Shown here one piece after another: positions 57,322 to 64,000 of a DNA stretch of 64,000 bases. The position numbers and the translations under genes were made by a program. Positions within the stretch are counted from its first letter, which is position 1. The number at the start of each line of letters is the position of its first letter. The notes beneath the pieces were generated by a model. The model had not been told where the DNA came from, did not search any database, and saw only the letters and a list, made by a program, of their open reading frames with translations. Source of the stretch: Haloarchaeobius amylolyticus (GTDB taxonomy: Archaea > Halobacteriota > Halobacteria > Halobacteriales > Natrialbaceae); NCBI RefSeq assembly GCF_026616195.1, contig NZ_JANHDH010000002.1, positions 434,001 through 498,000 on the forward strand. Direction: 5' to 3'.

Positions 57322-58367
57322 TGTACCGGGACGCGACCGTCGCCGTGGTCGTTCCGGCGTACAACGAGGCCGAACACGTCGGCGACGTCCTCACGTCGAT
57401 CCCGCGGTTCGTCGACCGCGTGTACGCCATCGACGACCAGTCGACCGACGGCACCTGGGACGAGATCTGTCGCGTCGTCTCCGAGACCGCCGACATCGAC
57501 GCGTCGGACGACTCGGCGCCGCCGGCCGGCCACAGGGACCCGGACCCGCCGGAGGAGGACGCGACCGACTCGCGGGTCGAGGATGCGGTTCCGCCGGCGA
57601 CCGACGGCGGGACGGTCCCGCCCGACATCGTCCCCATCCGCCACGAGGAGAACAGGGGGGCTGGCGGCGCGCTCAAGACCGGCTTCGAGCGCGCACGCGA
57701 GGAGCAGATGGACGTGACGGTGACCCTGGACGCCGACGGCCAGATGGACCCCGACCAGATGGACGACCTCGTCGAACCGGTCGCCACCGGCGAGGCGGCC
57801 TACGCGAAGGGGAACCGCCTCGCCGACCAGGAGTACCGCGCGGAGATGCCGACGTTCCGACTGGTCGGCAACTGGCTGCTCTCGACCCTGACGAAGGTCG
57901 CGAGTGGCTACTGGAACGTGATGGACTCCCAGAACGGCTACACCGCCATCTCGCACCGGGCGCTGCGCGCGCTGGACCTGGAGTCACTCGGGGACGACCA
58001 CGAGTACACCAACGACATCCTCGTCCAGCTCAACGTCGAGGGCTTCGACGTCGTCGACGTTCCCATGGCGGCCGAGTACGGCGAGGAGGACAGCACCATC
58101 TCGCTCACCGGGTTCGTCCCGCAGACCTCGCTGGCGCTCTTGCAGGGGTTCCTGTGGCGCCTGAAGGAGCGCTACGTCGCCCGCGACTTCCACCCGCTCT
58201 CGCTGTTCTACGGCATCGGGGCGGTGGCGGTCCTGGCGGGCATCCTGCGCCAGCTGTTCCGCCGCGAGGACGACGGGTCCGTCCTCCTGACGCTGCAGGG
58301 TACCTTCCTCGTCCTGATGGGGATGGTGCTCGACCGGCGCGAGAACCAGCGGGAGGGAGGTGAGTGA
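57321..58367 (+). CDS. family 2 glycosyltransferase with inserted acidic loop
   Basis: 348 aa from ATG 57321, overlapping the upstream stop by 1 nt. GT-A fold: VAVVVPAYNEAEHVGDVLTSIPRFVDRVYAIDDQSTDGTWDEI, HEENRGAGGALKTGFERA, DVTVTLDADGQMDPDQM (metal-binding D-x-D) and MDSQNGYTAISHRAL. Residues ~50-95 are an insertion of Pro/Asp/Glu-rich low complexity between the second strand and the nucleotide loop, unusual for this family. Two C-terminal membrane helices anchor it. The dolichyl-phosphate sugar synthase type is likely (compact GT2 with C-terminal helices). Confidence 0.87.
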   Translation: MYRDATVAVVVPAYNEAEHVGDVLTSIPRFVDRVYAIDDQSTDGTWDEICRVVSETADIDASDDSAPPAGHRDPDPPEEDATDSRVEDAVPPATDGGTVPPDIVPIRHEENRGAGGALKTGFERAREEQMDVTVTLDADGQMDPDQMDDLVEPVATGEAAYAKGNRLADQEYRAEMPTFRLVGNWLLSTLTKVASGYWNVMDSQNGYTAISHRALRALDLESLGDDHEYTNDILVQLNVEGFDVVDVPMAAEYGEEDSTISLTGFVPQTSLALLQGFLWRLKERYVARDFHPLSLFYGIGAVAVLAGILRQLFRREDDGSVLLTLQGTFLVLMGMVLDRRENQREGGE

Positions 58368-58369
58368 CG

Positions 58370-59413
58370 ATGCGCGTCATCGTCACCATCCAGCACCCCG
58401 GCCACGTCCACTTCTTCAAGCACGCCATCTGCGAGCTGGAGGCACGCGGCCACGAGGTCCACGTCTTCGCCCGGCGCATGGGCGTGAACCTCGAACTGCT
58501 CGACGCCTACGGCATCGACTACGAGGTGCTCGCCGACGAGTCCGAGGGGCTGTCCTCGCTGGCCGTCGTGCAGGCGACCTACGAGGCGAAGCTACTCGCC
58601 CGCGCCCGGCAGATCGACCCGGACGTCATCACCGCCATCGGCGGGGTCGCGGCCTCCCACGTCGCGAAACTCGTCGGCGCGGAGAGCATCGTGTTCTACG
58701 ACACCGAGCACGCGACGCTCATCAAGTCGCTCGCGTACCCCTTCGCGGACCGACTCTGCCTGCCGGACTGCTACGACGGCGACCCCAGCGGGCAGCAGAC
58801 GCGCTACCCCGCCTACCACGAACTCGCCTACCTCCACCCGGACCGCTTCGAACCGGACCCGACGGTGCTGGAGGAGGTGGGGCTCTCGCCCGAGGACTCG
58901 TTCGTCGTCGGGCGGTTCAACGGCTGGGGCGCGTCCCACGACCTCGGCGAGGGCGGCTTCGACAACGTCACCGAGGTGTTCGACCGGCTCGAATCGACCG
59001 GCGCAGAGGTGCTGTTCACGTCCGAGAAGCCGCTCCCGGACCACCTCGAGGACCGCCGGATGACAGTCCCACCCGAGCGCATGCACCACCTGCTGTACTA
59101 CGCCGACCTGTTCGTCGGCGAGGGCGCGACGACCGCGGCCGAGAGCGCGGTCCTCGGGACCCCCGCGGTGTACGTCAACACGCTCACGATGGGCTACACC
59201 CGGGAACTCGAACGCGAGTACGGCCTGCTGTACAACTTCGACAGCAAGAACCGCCACCAGGAGGCACTGCGCAAGGCCGAACACATCCTCGAGGACTACC
59301 AGCCGGCGCGCTGGGAGCGCCGGCGCCAGAACCTGCTCGCCGACAAGGTCGACGCGACCGACGTCATCGTCGACCAGGTGACCGAGCCCCGGTCGAAACT
59401 GGCCGTCGCATGA
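58370..59413 (+). CDS. DUF354 protein (GT-B/UDP-GlcNAc 2-epimerase-like fold)
   Basis: 347 aa from ATG 58370 (GTG 58364 would add two residues and overlap the GT2 stop). Opening MRVIVTIQHPGHVHFFKHAICELEARGHEVHVFAR, then DVITAIGGVAASHVAKLVGAESIVFYDTEHA, and ADLFVGEGATTAAESAVLGTPAVYVNT are typical of archaeal DUF354. The fold is that of UDP-GlcNAc 2-epimerase and GT-B enzymes. Since a UDP-ManNAc-type dehydrogenase is encoded nearby and no wecB was found, an epimerase role is conceivable, but glycosyl transfer is equally so. Overlaps the next gene by 4 nt. Confidence 0.87.
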   Translation: MRVIVTIQHPGHVHFFKHAICELEARGHEVHVFARRMGVNLELLDAYGIDYEVLADESEGLSSLAVVQATYEAKLLARARQIDPDVITAIGGVAASHVAKLVGAESIVFYDTEHATLIKSLAYPFADRLCLPDCYDGDPSGQQTRYPAYHELAYLHPDRFEPDPTVLEEVGLSPEDSFVVGRFNGWGASHDLGEGGFDNVTEVFDRLESTGAEVLFTSEKPLPDHLEDRRMTVPPERMHHLLYYADLFVGEGATTAAESAVLGTPAVYVNTLTMGYTRELEREYGLLYNFDSKNRHQEALRKAEHILEDYQPARWERRRQNLLADKVDATDVIVDQVTEPRSKLAVA

Positions 59414-60324
59414 AGGTCCTCCAGCTCATCACCTCGACGCGGACGTTCTTCGAGACGCAGGTCGAGACGTTGGAGGACCGCGGCGTCGAGTGTACCACTC
59501 TCGCCGTCCCGGGGACGTACGCCCCCGACGAGCCCCGGTCGGTCTCGGACTACTTGAAGTACGCGCCGAAGGTGCTCCGGGAGTCCATCGACGACTACGA
59601 CGTGGTCCACGCGAACTACGGCCTCGTGGGTCCCTTCGCACTCGCCCAGCCGCGGCGGCCGGTCGTCGTCACCTTCTGGGGGACCGACCTGATGAGCGAC
59701 ATGACGTGGCTACGGAGTCTGAGCCGCCAGAGCGCCCGCCTCGCCGACGAGGTGGTCCTGCCGAGCAAGGCGATGGCGCCCGAGGTGCCGACGGACTACG
59801 CCCACGTCCCCTTCGGGGTCGACACCGAGCAGTTCCGGCCGATCCCCCGCGAGGAGGCGAAAGAACGCGTCGGCTGGCCGCAGGACGAGACGGTCGCGCT
59901 GTTCCCCTACGAGACGACCCGGCCCGAGAAAGACTTCGACCGGGCCCGGCGGCTCGTCGAGCAGGCCGACGCCGACGTGACCCTGCGGCCGGTCTCCGGC
60001 GTGGACTACGCCGAGATGCCGTACTACATGAACGCCAGCGACCTGCTGTTGCTCACCTCGACCCGCGAGAGCGGTCCCATGACGGTCAAGGAGGCCGCAG
60101 CCTGCAACCTGCCCGTGGTCTCGACCGACGTGGGGTTCGTCCGCGACGTGGTCGGCGACGTGGCGCACTGTCACGTCTCCGACGCCGACCCCGACCTCGT
60201 CCGGGGCATCGAGCAGGTGGCCGCCCCGGACGTGCGCTCGGACGGCCGGTGGTCGGACGAACTCGTCAGTCACGACGAGATGGCCGACCGCCTGCTCTCG
60301 GTGTACGACGCCGCACTCGCCTGA
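59410..60324 (+). CDS. GT4-like glycosyltransferase
   Basis: 304 aa, ATG 59410 overlapping the DUF354 stop (ATGA). GT-B fold: MKVLQLITSTRTFFETQVETLEDRGVECTTLAVPG, DDYDVVHANYGLVGPFALAQPRRPVVVTFWGTDLM, VPFGVDTEQFRPIPREEAKERVGWP, and the C-terminal MPYYMNASDLLLLTSTRESGPMTVKEAAACNLPVVSTDVG, where E-S-G-P-M-T-V-K-E-A matches the GT4 E-x7-E donor motif. Somewhat short for GT4 (usual 350-400 aa). Third gene of the overlapping 56833-57321-58370-59410 unit. Confidence 0.9.
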   Translation: MKVLQLITSTRTFFETQVETLEDRGVECTTLAVPGTYAPDEPRSVSDYLKYAPKVLRESIDDYDVVHANYGLVGPFALAQPRRPVVVTFWGTDLMSDMTWLRSLSRQSARLADEVVLPSKAMAPEVPTDYAHVPFGVDTEQFRPIPREEAKERVGWPQDETVALFPYETTRPEKDFDRARRLVEQADADVTLRPVSGVDYAEMPYYMNASDLLLLTSTRESGPMTVKEAAACNLPVVSTDVGFVRDVVGDVAHCHVSDADPDLVRGIEQVAAPDVRSDGRWSDELVSHDEMADRLLSVYDAALA

Positions 60325-60359
60325 GTTCTCTCGCCGCCCGTCGAGTCGTTGCACCTCCG

Positions 60360-60374
60360 TTAGCGGACAGTTAA
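60360..60374. promoter_or_regulatory. TTA-N9-TAA dyad before the ATP-grasp gene
   Basis: TTAGCGGACAGTTAA; in the minus orientation it reads CGCTTAACTGTCCGCTAAC, close to the island consensus, but the gene it precedes (60552) is on the plus strand, about 180 nt on. Operator rather than core promoter if functional. Confidence 0.35.
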
Positions 60375-60456
60375 GCGGCGGAACGACGCACAACCGGCGG
60401 ACAACGACCGGGAGTAACTGCTCGTTTCATCTGTCAGCCGCCAGTAGGACGCGACC

Positions 60457-60555
60457 ATGTCACCCGCGCTGCAGCCGCCGCGTTCGCTCCCGACAGCGTC
60501 GTCCGCGACCCACCGTCCACCGACACGACCCCACCCCGGAGGTGACCGTCGGTGA
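60457..60555 (+). CDS. possible short upstream ORF coupled to the ATP-grasp gene
   Basis: 32 codons (MSPALQPPRSLPTASSATHR...), TGA overlapping the GTG start at 60552 (GTGA). Pro/Arg/Thr-rich and not protein-like. Listed because four other island genes show the same overlap; chance is a fair explanation. Confidence 0.12.
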   Translation: MSPALQPPRSLPTASSATHRPPTRPHPGGDRR

Positions 60556-61730
60556 ACGTCAGAGACGCGTACATCACCACGAACCAGGTGCAGTCGCTGG
60601 CGATGGACGAACTCCGCGACGACGGCGACCACGACCTCTCGCTGGGCGACCGGTTCGACCTCTGGCGCGACGGCTTCCAGAGCCAGGCGGCCACCCTCTA
60701 CGACTTCGAGGAGCACGGCCGCGACGCCTACCTCGACGACTACCGCCGGTACGTCCGGACGAAGCGCATCAACGGGCGCTGGAGCCTCGCGCTCGACAAC
60801 AAGCTCCTGTTCCACCGGCTGCTGGAACCCTTCGACGAGCATCGACCCGAGCTGTACGGCGTCGTCCGCGACGGCCGGTTCCACCACGTCTCCGACGGGC
60901 GGACGGGAGACGGCGTCCCGGCCGACACCGTGCCCGCGCCGGACGCGGAGGTCTCTCCGACCCGCTTCGGGCGGCGTGACGACGGGCACCCCGGCGACGC
61001 CGAACTCACCGGCGTCGACGACCGGAACGCGGGCGCGGTCGTCTACGACCACCTCCGGCGCGAGGGAAACCTCGTCCTGAAGTGGACGAACGGCGGGGGC
61101 GGCAACAACGTGCTCCTCTGTCAGCGCATGGACGACGGCGTCCGGATCGACGGCGAGACCGTCACCCGGGAGGCGTTCGAGCGCCGGGTCGACGCCCTGT
61201 CGGACTACCTCGTGACCGAACTCGTCGGGATGGACACCTACGCCTACCACCTCTACCCCGACTCGCCGAACACCATCCGGGCGCTGTCGATGTACGACGC
61301 CCAGGCCGGCGAGCCGTTCCTCGCGACCGCGGTCCACCGCATCGGGACCGACGCCTCCGCGCCCGTCGACAACTGGTCGGCCGGCGGGCTCTCGGCCAGC
61401 ATCGACCTCGACACGGGGGAGTTGAGCCCCGCGGCGCGCGCCCCGAAGTTCGGCTGGGAGGGCCGCCGCGAGGTCCACCCCGACACCGAGGAGCAGATCG
61501 CCGGCGTCACCGTCCCCGGCTGGGACGACATCCGCGAGGAGCTGCTGGCGATGGCCGACGAACTCTCGTACGTCCCCTACATCGCCTGGGACATCGTCGT
61601 CGACGCGCCGGGCGAGTTCGCGGTCATCGAGGCGAACAACTACACCGACGTCGACCTGTTGCAGGTCCACGAGCCGCTGCTGACGGACGAACGGGTCAGG
61701 CGCTTCTACGAGACACACGACGTACTCTAG
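60552..61730 (+). CDS. sugar-transfer-associated ATP-grasp protein
   Basis: 392 aa, GTG start. ATP-grasp (ATPgrasp_ST-like) features: NLVLKWTNGGGGNNVLLCQ (phosphate/adenine-binding strand and Gly loop), DYLVTELVGMDTYAYHLYPDSPNTIRALSM, and YIAWDIVVDAPGEFAVIEANNYTDVDLLQVHEPLLTDERVRRFY with the terminal metal ligands E-A-N-N. The family is found beside glycosyltransferases and is thought to ligate amino or carboxylate groups during sugar decoration. Convergent with the asparagine-synthase-like gene. Confidence 0.85.
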   Translation: MNVRDAYITTNQVQSLAMDELRDDGDHDLSLGDRFDLWRDGFQSQAATLYDFEEHGRDAYLDDYRRYVRTKRINGRWSLALDNKLLFHRLLEPFDEHRPELYGVVRDGRFHHVSDGRTGDGVPADTVPAPDAEVSPTRFGRRDDGHPGDAELTGVDDRNAGAVVYDHLRREGNLVLKWTNGGGGNNVLLCQRMDDGVRIDGETVTREAFERRVDALSDYLVTELVGMDTYAYHLYPDSPNTIRALSMYDAQAGEPFLATAVHRIGTDASAPVDNWSAGGLSASIDLDTGELSPAARAPKFGWEGRREVHPDTEEQIAGVTVPGWDDIREELLAMADELSYVPYIAWDIVVDAPGEFAVIEANNYTDVDLLQVHEPLLTDERVRRFYETHDVL

Positions 61731-61763
61731 GGCGCGACGACGGCAGAGGGGGTCGACGAGGAA

Positions 61764-63539
61764 TCAGACGGTGCCCGGGGGGACGAGCCAGTAGGGGGTG
61801 CGACGCTCCGTCCCGGCCGCCATCGCGGTCCAGTCGACCACGTCGTTCACCCGGAGCTTGTGCCGGACGGGCAGGTCGTGGAGCCGTTGCGTGTTGGGGA
61901 AGAGGTGCTCGTCCATGTCGTTGCGCTCGTAGATGTCGCGGCGGTCCGGCCACGCCGACTCGAAGGGGTCGAGCAGGGGGAGGGTGCGGCGGGCGAACAG
62001 CTCGATCTGGTTGAGCGTGTGCGAGTCGTGGGGGCGGTCCGGCGGCCGGTTCTCGAGGATGTCCGGGTCGAGCTGGCGGCAGGCGTCGAGGAACGTCTTC
62101 GTGTTCCGGTGTTCCGGCGGCGCCGAGAGGTGCCAGTCGATGAGGGCGGTGTCGAGGACGAAGAACGACTCCAGGTAGTTGTCGAAGAGGTGGCGGCGGA
62201 ACGGGATGGAGGGCTGGTTGCTGATGCCGGCCACGTCGATGACGTTCTGGATGTCGTCGGCGCGGGCCCTGGCCTTCTCGACCTCGCGGCCGACCGCCTC
62301 GCGGACGAACCCGTGGGGGTCGTCGGCCGCGATTCCGACCTGCTCGGCCAGTGCGGTCGACCCGCCCTCGACGTAGCCGAACTTGTCGAGCAGCGCCTCG
62401 ACCGGGTCGGGGTCCGGGTCGAGCCGGGGGAGTGGCAGGCGCTTGCCGAACCCGTGGACGTAGTCCTGCTTGAGGAAGTGGCCGGTGAGGAAGGTGTCAC
62501 ACAGCAGGCCGTGGTACATCGTGTCGACGCCGACCTCGTCGTCGTAGCCGGCGTGGTGGATGTGCAGCGACTCCTTGATGCCCTGCGAGTACTGGACCTT
62601 CTCGTCGGTCGGTTCGATGTACCGGCGCGAGGGCTCGAAGGCGACGTGGCGGGTGTCGTACTGGTGGGCCAGGTCGCGTGCGCCCTGTGTCTCCTGTGCC
62701 TGCGGATGGCCGACGGTGAACGCCACGTCGATGTCGGGTATCTGTGAGAGCAGCAGGCGCGAGTCGTAGCCGGCCGAGAGCATCATGCCCTTCGTCCCGG
62801 GGTAGTGCGACCGGCGGGTCATCGCCCGCTCCAGGCGGTCGGCCAGCTCGTCCACGTAGTCGAACTCGCGGGGCTCGTGGACGAACCGGTCGAGCGTCGT
62901 CACGTCGCTCGCGGTGAGGTAGGCGTCGACGGGGGCGCGGTGCAGGTCCTCGAAGGCGGTCTTCTCCCCGAGGACGACGCCGAGGTGGAGGAACTCGCCG
63001 ATGGCCTGACGGTCCCGCACCGGGTCGACCATGGTCCGGGCGACCGCGGTCGCGTCGGTCCCGAACACGCGCACGCCGGGCTCGTCGGTGTAGTAGCAGG
63101 CCCACGACCGGACCGGGTCGGTGGCGACGATGGCCTCGCCGTCGTGTTCGACCACGGCGAGGTACGAGCCGTTGAGGTCGGCCAGGGCGTCGGTGCCGCG
63201 CTCGGCGAAGGCGTCGAGGAGCCACGCCGCGGGCGTCTGCGAGCGACCGGCGGGGACGAACGCCTCGCCCCAGACGGCACAGACGCCGGTCTCGTCGTCG
63301 GCGACGGAGGTCCGGTTCGGGATGCCGAGGCCGGGGCTGCGGACCCCGACGGTCACGCACTCGCCGTCGAGCACCTCGTCGAAGCGCCGGTCGCCGACGT
63401 TCGCGTCGAACCGGTCGCGGTCGCCGAAGACGCCGAACAGCTCCTTGTCGTTCGAGCAGGTGACCGCGGGCGGGCCTGCATCGTTGTCCGGCCGGGTCGG
63501 GCCGTCGTAACCGCGCCGAGCCGCGTCTGGGTCACGCAC
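61764..63539 (-). CDS. asparagine-synthase-like amidotransferase lacking the catalytic Cys2
   Basis: 591 aa from GTG 63539, which overlaps the stop of the upstream gene by 8 nt. The N-terminal ~210 residues have the fold signature of a class II glutaminase (LADLNGSYLAVVEHDGEAIVATDPVRSWACYYT) but do not start with M-C, so glutamine hydrolysis is unlikely. The C-terminal synthetase domain has the PP-loop MLSAGYDSRLLLSQ near residue 265 and AFTVGHPQAQETQGARDLA. Enzymes of this type in surface-polysaccharide clusters (for example WbpS) amidate uronic acids; here the uronic acid could come from the nearby dehydrogenase product. Ammonia source would have to be free or supplied by a partner. Confidence 0.82.
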   Translation of the reverse strand: MRDPDAARRGYDGPTRPDNDAGPPAVTCSNDKELFGVFGDRDRFDANVGDRRFDEVLDGECVTVGVRSPGLGIPNRTSVADDETGVCAVWGEAFVPAGRSQTPAAWLLDAFAERGTDALADLNGSYLAVVEHDGEAIVATDPVRSWACYYTDEPGVRVFGTDATAVARTMVDPVRDRQAIGEFLHLGVVLGEKTAFEDLHRAPVDAYLTASDVTTLDRFVHEPREFDYVDELADRLERAMTRRSHYPGTKGMMLSAGYDSRLLLSQIPDIDVAFTVGHPQAQETQGARDLAHQYDTRHVAFEPSRRYIEPTDEKVQYSQGIKESLHIHHAGYDDEVGVDTMYHGLLCDTFLTGHFLKQDYVHGFGKRLPLPRLDPDPDPVEALLDKFGYVEGGSTALAEQVGIAADDPHGFVREAVGREVEKARARADDIQNVIDVAGISNQPSIPFRRHLFDNYLESFFVLDTALIDWHLSAPPEHRNTKTFLDACRQLDPDILENRPPDRPHDSHTLNQIELFARRTLPLLDPFESAWPDRRDIYERNDMDEHLFPNTQRLHDLPVRHKLRVNDVVDWTAMAAGTERRTPYWLVPPGTV

Positions 63540-64000
63540 TGTCGCTCGCCCTCGCATGGGTGTACGCACGCGTCAGCCCGACGACCAGGGTCAGTGCTGT
63601 CACCATCGACATCGCGACGACGGCCGCCCGTTTCCGCTGGGTCGCGCCACGGGCCACCGCCGCGAGCACGCCGGGGACCTCGTGGCTGGAGACGGCCGCC
63701 TGTCGGAGGTAGCGGGTCCCGGCGACCGGGCGGCCCTCGGCGAGGAAGTGCTTGGCGACGAAGAGGTTCCGCTGGCTGCGCACGTCGTGGCCCTCGGCCT
63801 CGAGTTCGTCGATGGTGTCCTCGTACTTCGCCAGCAGCGCCTCGTTGGCGTCGCGGTAGGTCTCCGCGGAGGGGCTGGCGGTGTCGTGCCGGATCATCAG
63901 CGGCTCGGCGACGTGGGCGAGCTTGCCGGCCTGGACGACCCGCAGGGCGAACTCGGTGTCCTGGAACCGGTCGAGGTCCTCGTCGAAGCCGCCGACCTCG
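63532..64000 (-). CDS. family 2 glycosyltransferase, C-terminal part (runs off the window)
   Basis: The reading frame is open from the window edge; codons from 63999 read EVGGFDEDLDRFQDTEFALRVVQAGKLAHVAEPLMIRHDTASPS, the conserved G-G-F-D-E...E-D/E-x-E-F-x-x-R acceptor-side motif of GT2 enzymes. A helical region and one C-terminal transmembrane helix (AAVVAMSMVTALTLVVGLT) follow. The N-terminal nucleotide-binding half lies outside. The start is not in the window; an internal ATG at 63897 is not the real one. Its stop overlaps the asparagine-synthase-like start by 8 nt, so they form one unit. Confidence 0.85.
   Translation of the reverse strand, partial: EVGGFDEDLDRFQDTEFALRVVQAGKLAHVAEPLMIRHDTASPSAETYRDANEALLAKYEDTIDELEAEGHDVRSQRNLFVAKHFLAEGRPVAGTRYLRQAAVSSHEVPGVLAAVARGATQRKRAAVVAMSMVTALTLVVGLTRAYTHARASDSA

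Noticed and set aside
1-64000. Insertion sequences or transposases
   Set aside because: No transposase-like protein or terminal inverted repeats flanking a gene were recognised anywhere in the window.

Overview
The window is a piece of a haloarchaeal (class Halobacteria) chromosome. Evidence: very high G+C with strong third-position GC bias, acidic proteins, many twin-arginine (TAT) signal peptides with lipoboxes, an archaeal FtsZ2, haloarchaeal-type small zinc-finger proteins, Bat-type HTH regulators and archaeal-type cobalamin genes (CobY, CbiZ, CobT-like). No rRNA, insertion sequence or CRISPR array was seen; one tRNA (Tyr, GTA) is present.

Layout. 0-4.4 kb: end of an ncsA-like gene, a NUDIX hydrolase, the RHH-ftsZ2 operon with palindromes at its promoter, an RHH/zinc-ribbon regulator, tRNA-Tyr followed by a degenerate copy of its 3' end and AT-rich DNA. 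4.5-11.7 kb: a compact overlapping cobinamide salvage and cobalamin assembly operon (HAD phosphatase, cbiB, cobS, cobY, cobT-like, cobD, cbiZ, cbiP). 11.9-26.3 kb: mixed genes (tandem PQQ-propeller proteins, a MinD-like ATPase, a secreted metalloprotease-like lipoprotein, Bat-like regulators, AIM24, UspA, small regulators). 26.6 kb to the end: a large surface-glycan island.

The island combines UDP-GlcNAc synthesis (glmS, glmM, glmU), oxidation to a uronic acid nucleotide sugar (UDP-sugar dehydrogenase), glycosyltransferases, a flippase, an ATP-grasp 'sugar-transfer' enzyme, an asparagine-synthase-like amidotransferase, a CapA-like protein and an AP-superfamily phosphoesterase. It also holds an exported glycan-editing set: two polysaccharide deacetylases, an aspartoacylase-like hydrolase, and two beta-helix proteins fused to a DsbA-like domain that has lost its CXXC.

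Three observations stand out. (1) A promoter class recurs: TTA lies exactly 12 bp upstream of a TATA-like TAN, and the TAN lies 30-32 nt before the start codon, in front of at least nine exported or glycan genes; several further exact TTA-N9-TAA dyads sit in other intergenic regions of the island. This suggests a dedicated activator and a regulon. (2) The redox-dead DsbA/beta-helix fusion occurs twice. (3) A two-gene cassette (DUF7344-type membrane HTH protein followed by a winged-helix regulator) occurs twice, once just before and once inside the island; in the second copy the winged helix is fused through a membrane helix to an extracellular calcium-repeat domain. Together they suggest a surface-sensing regulatory system for glycan genes; that link is inference.
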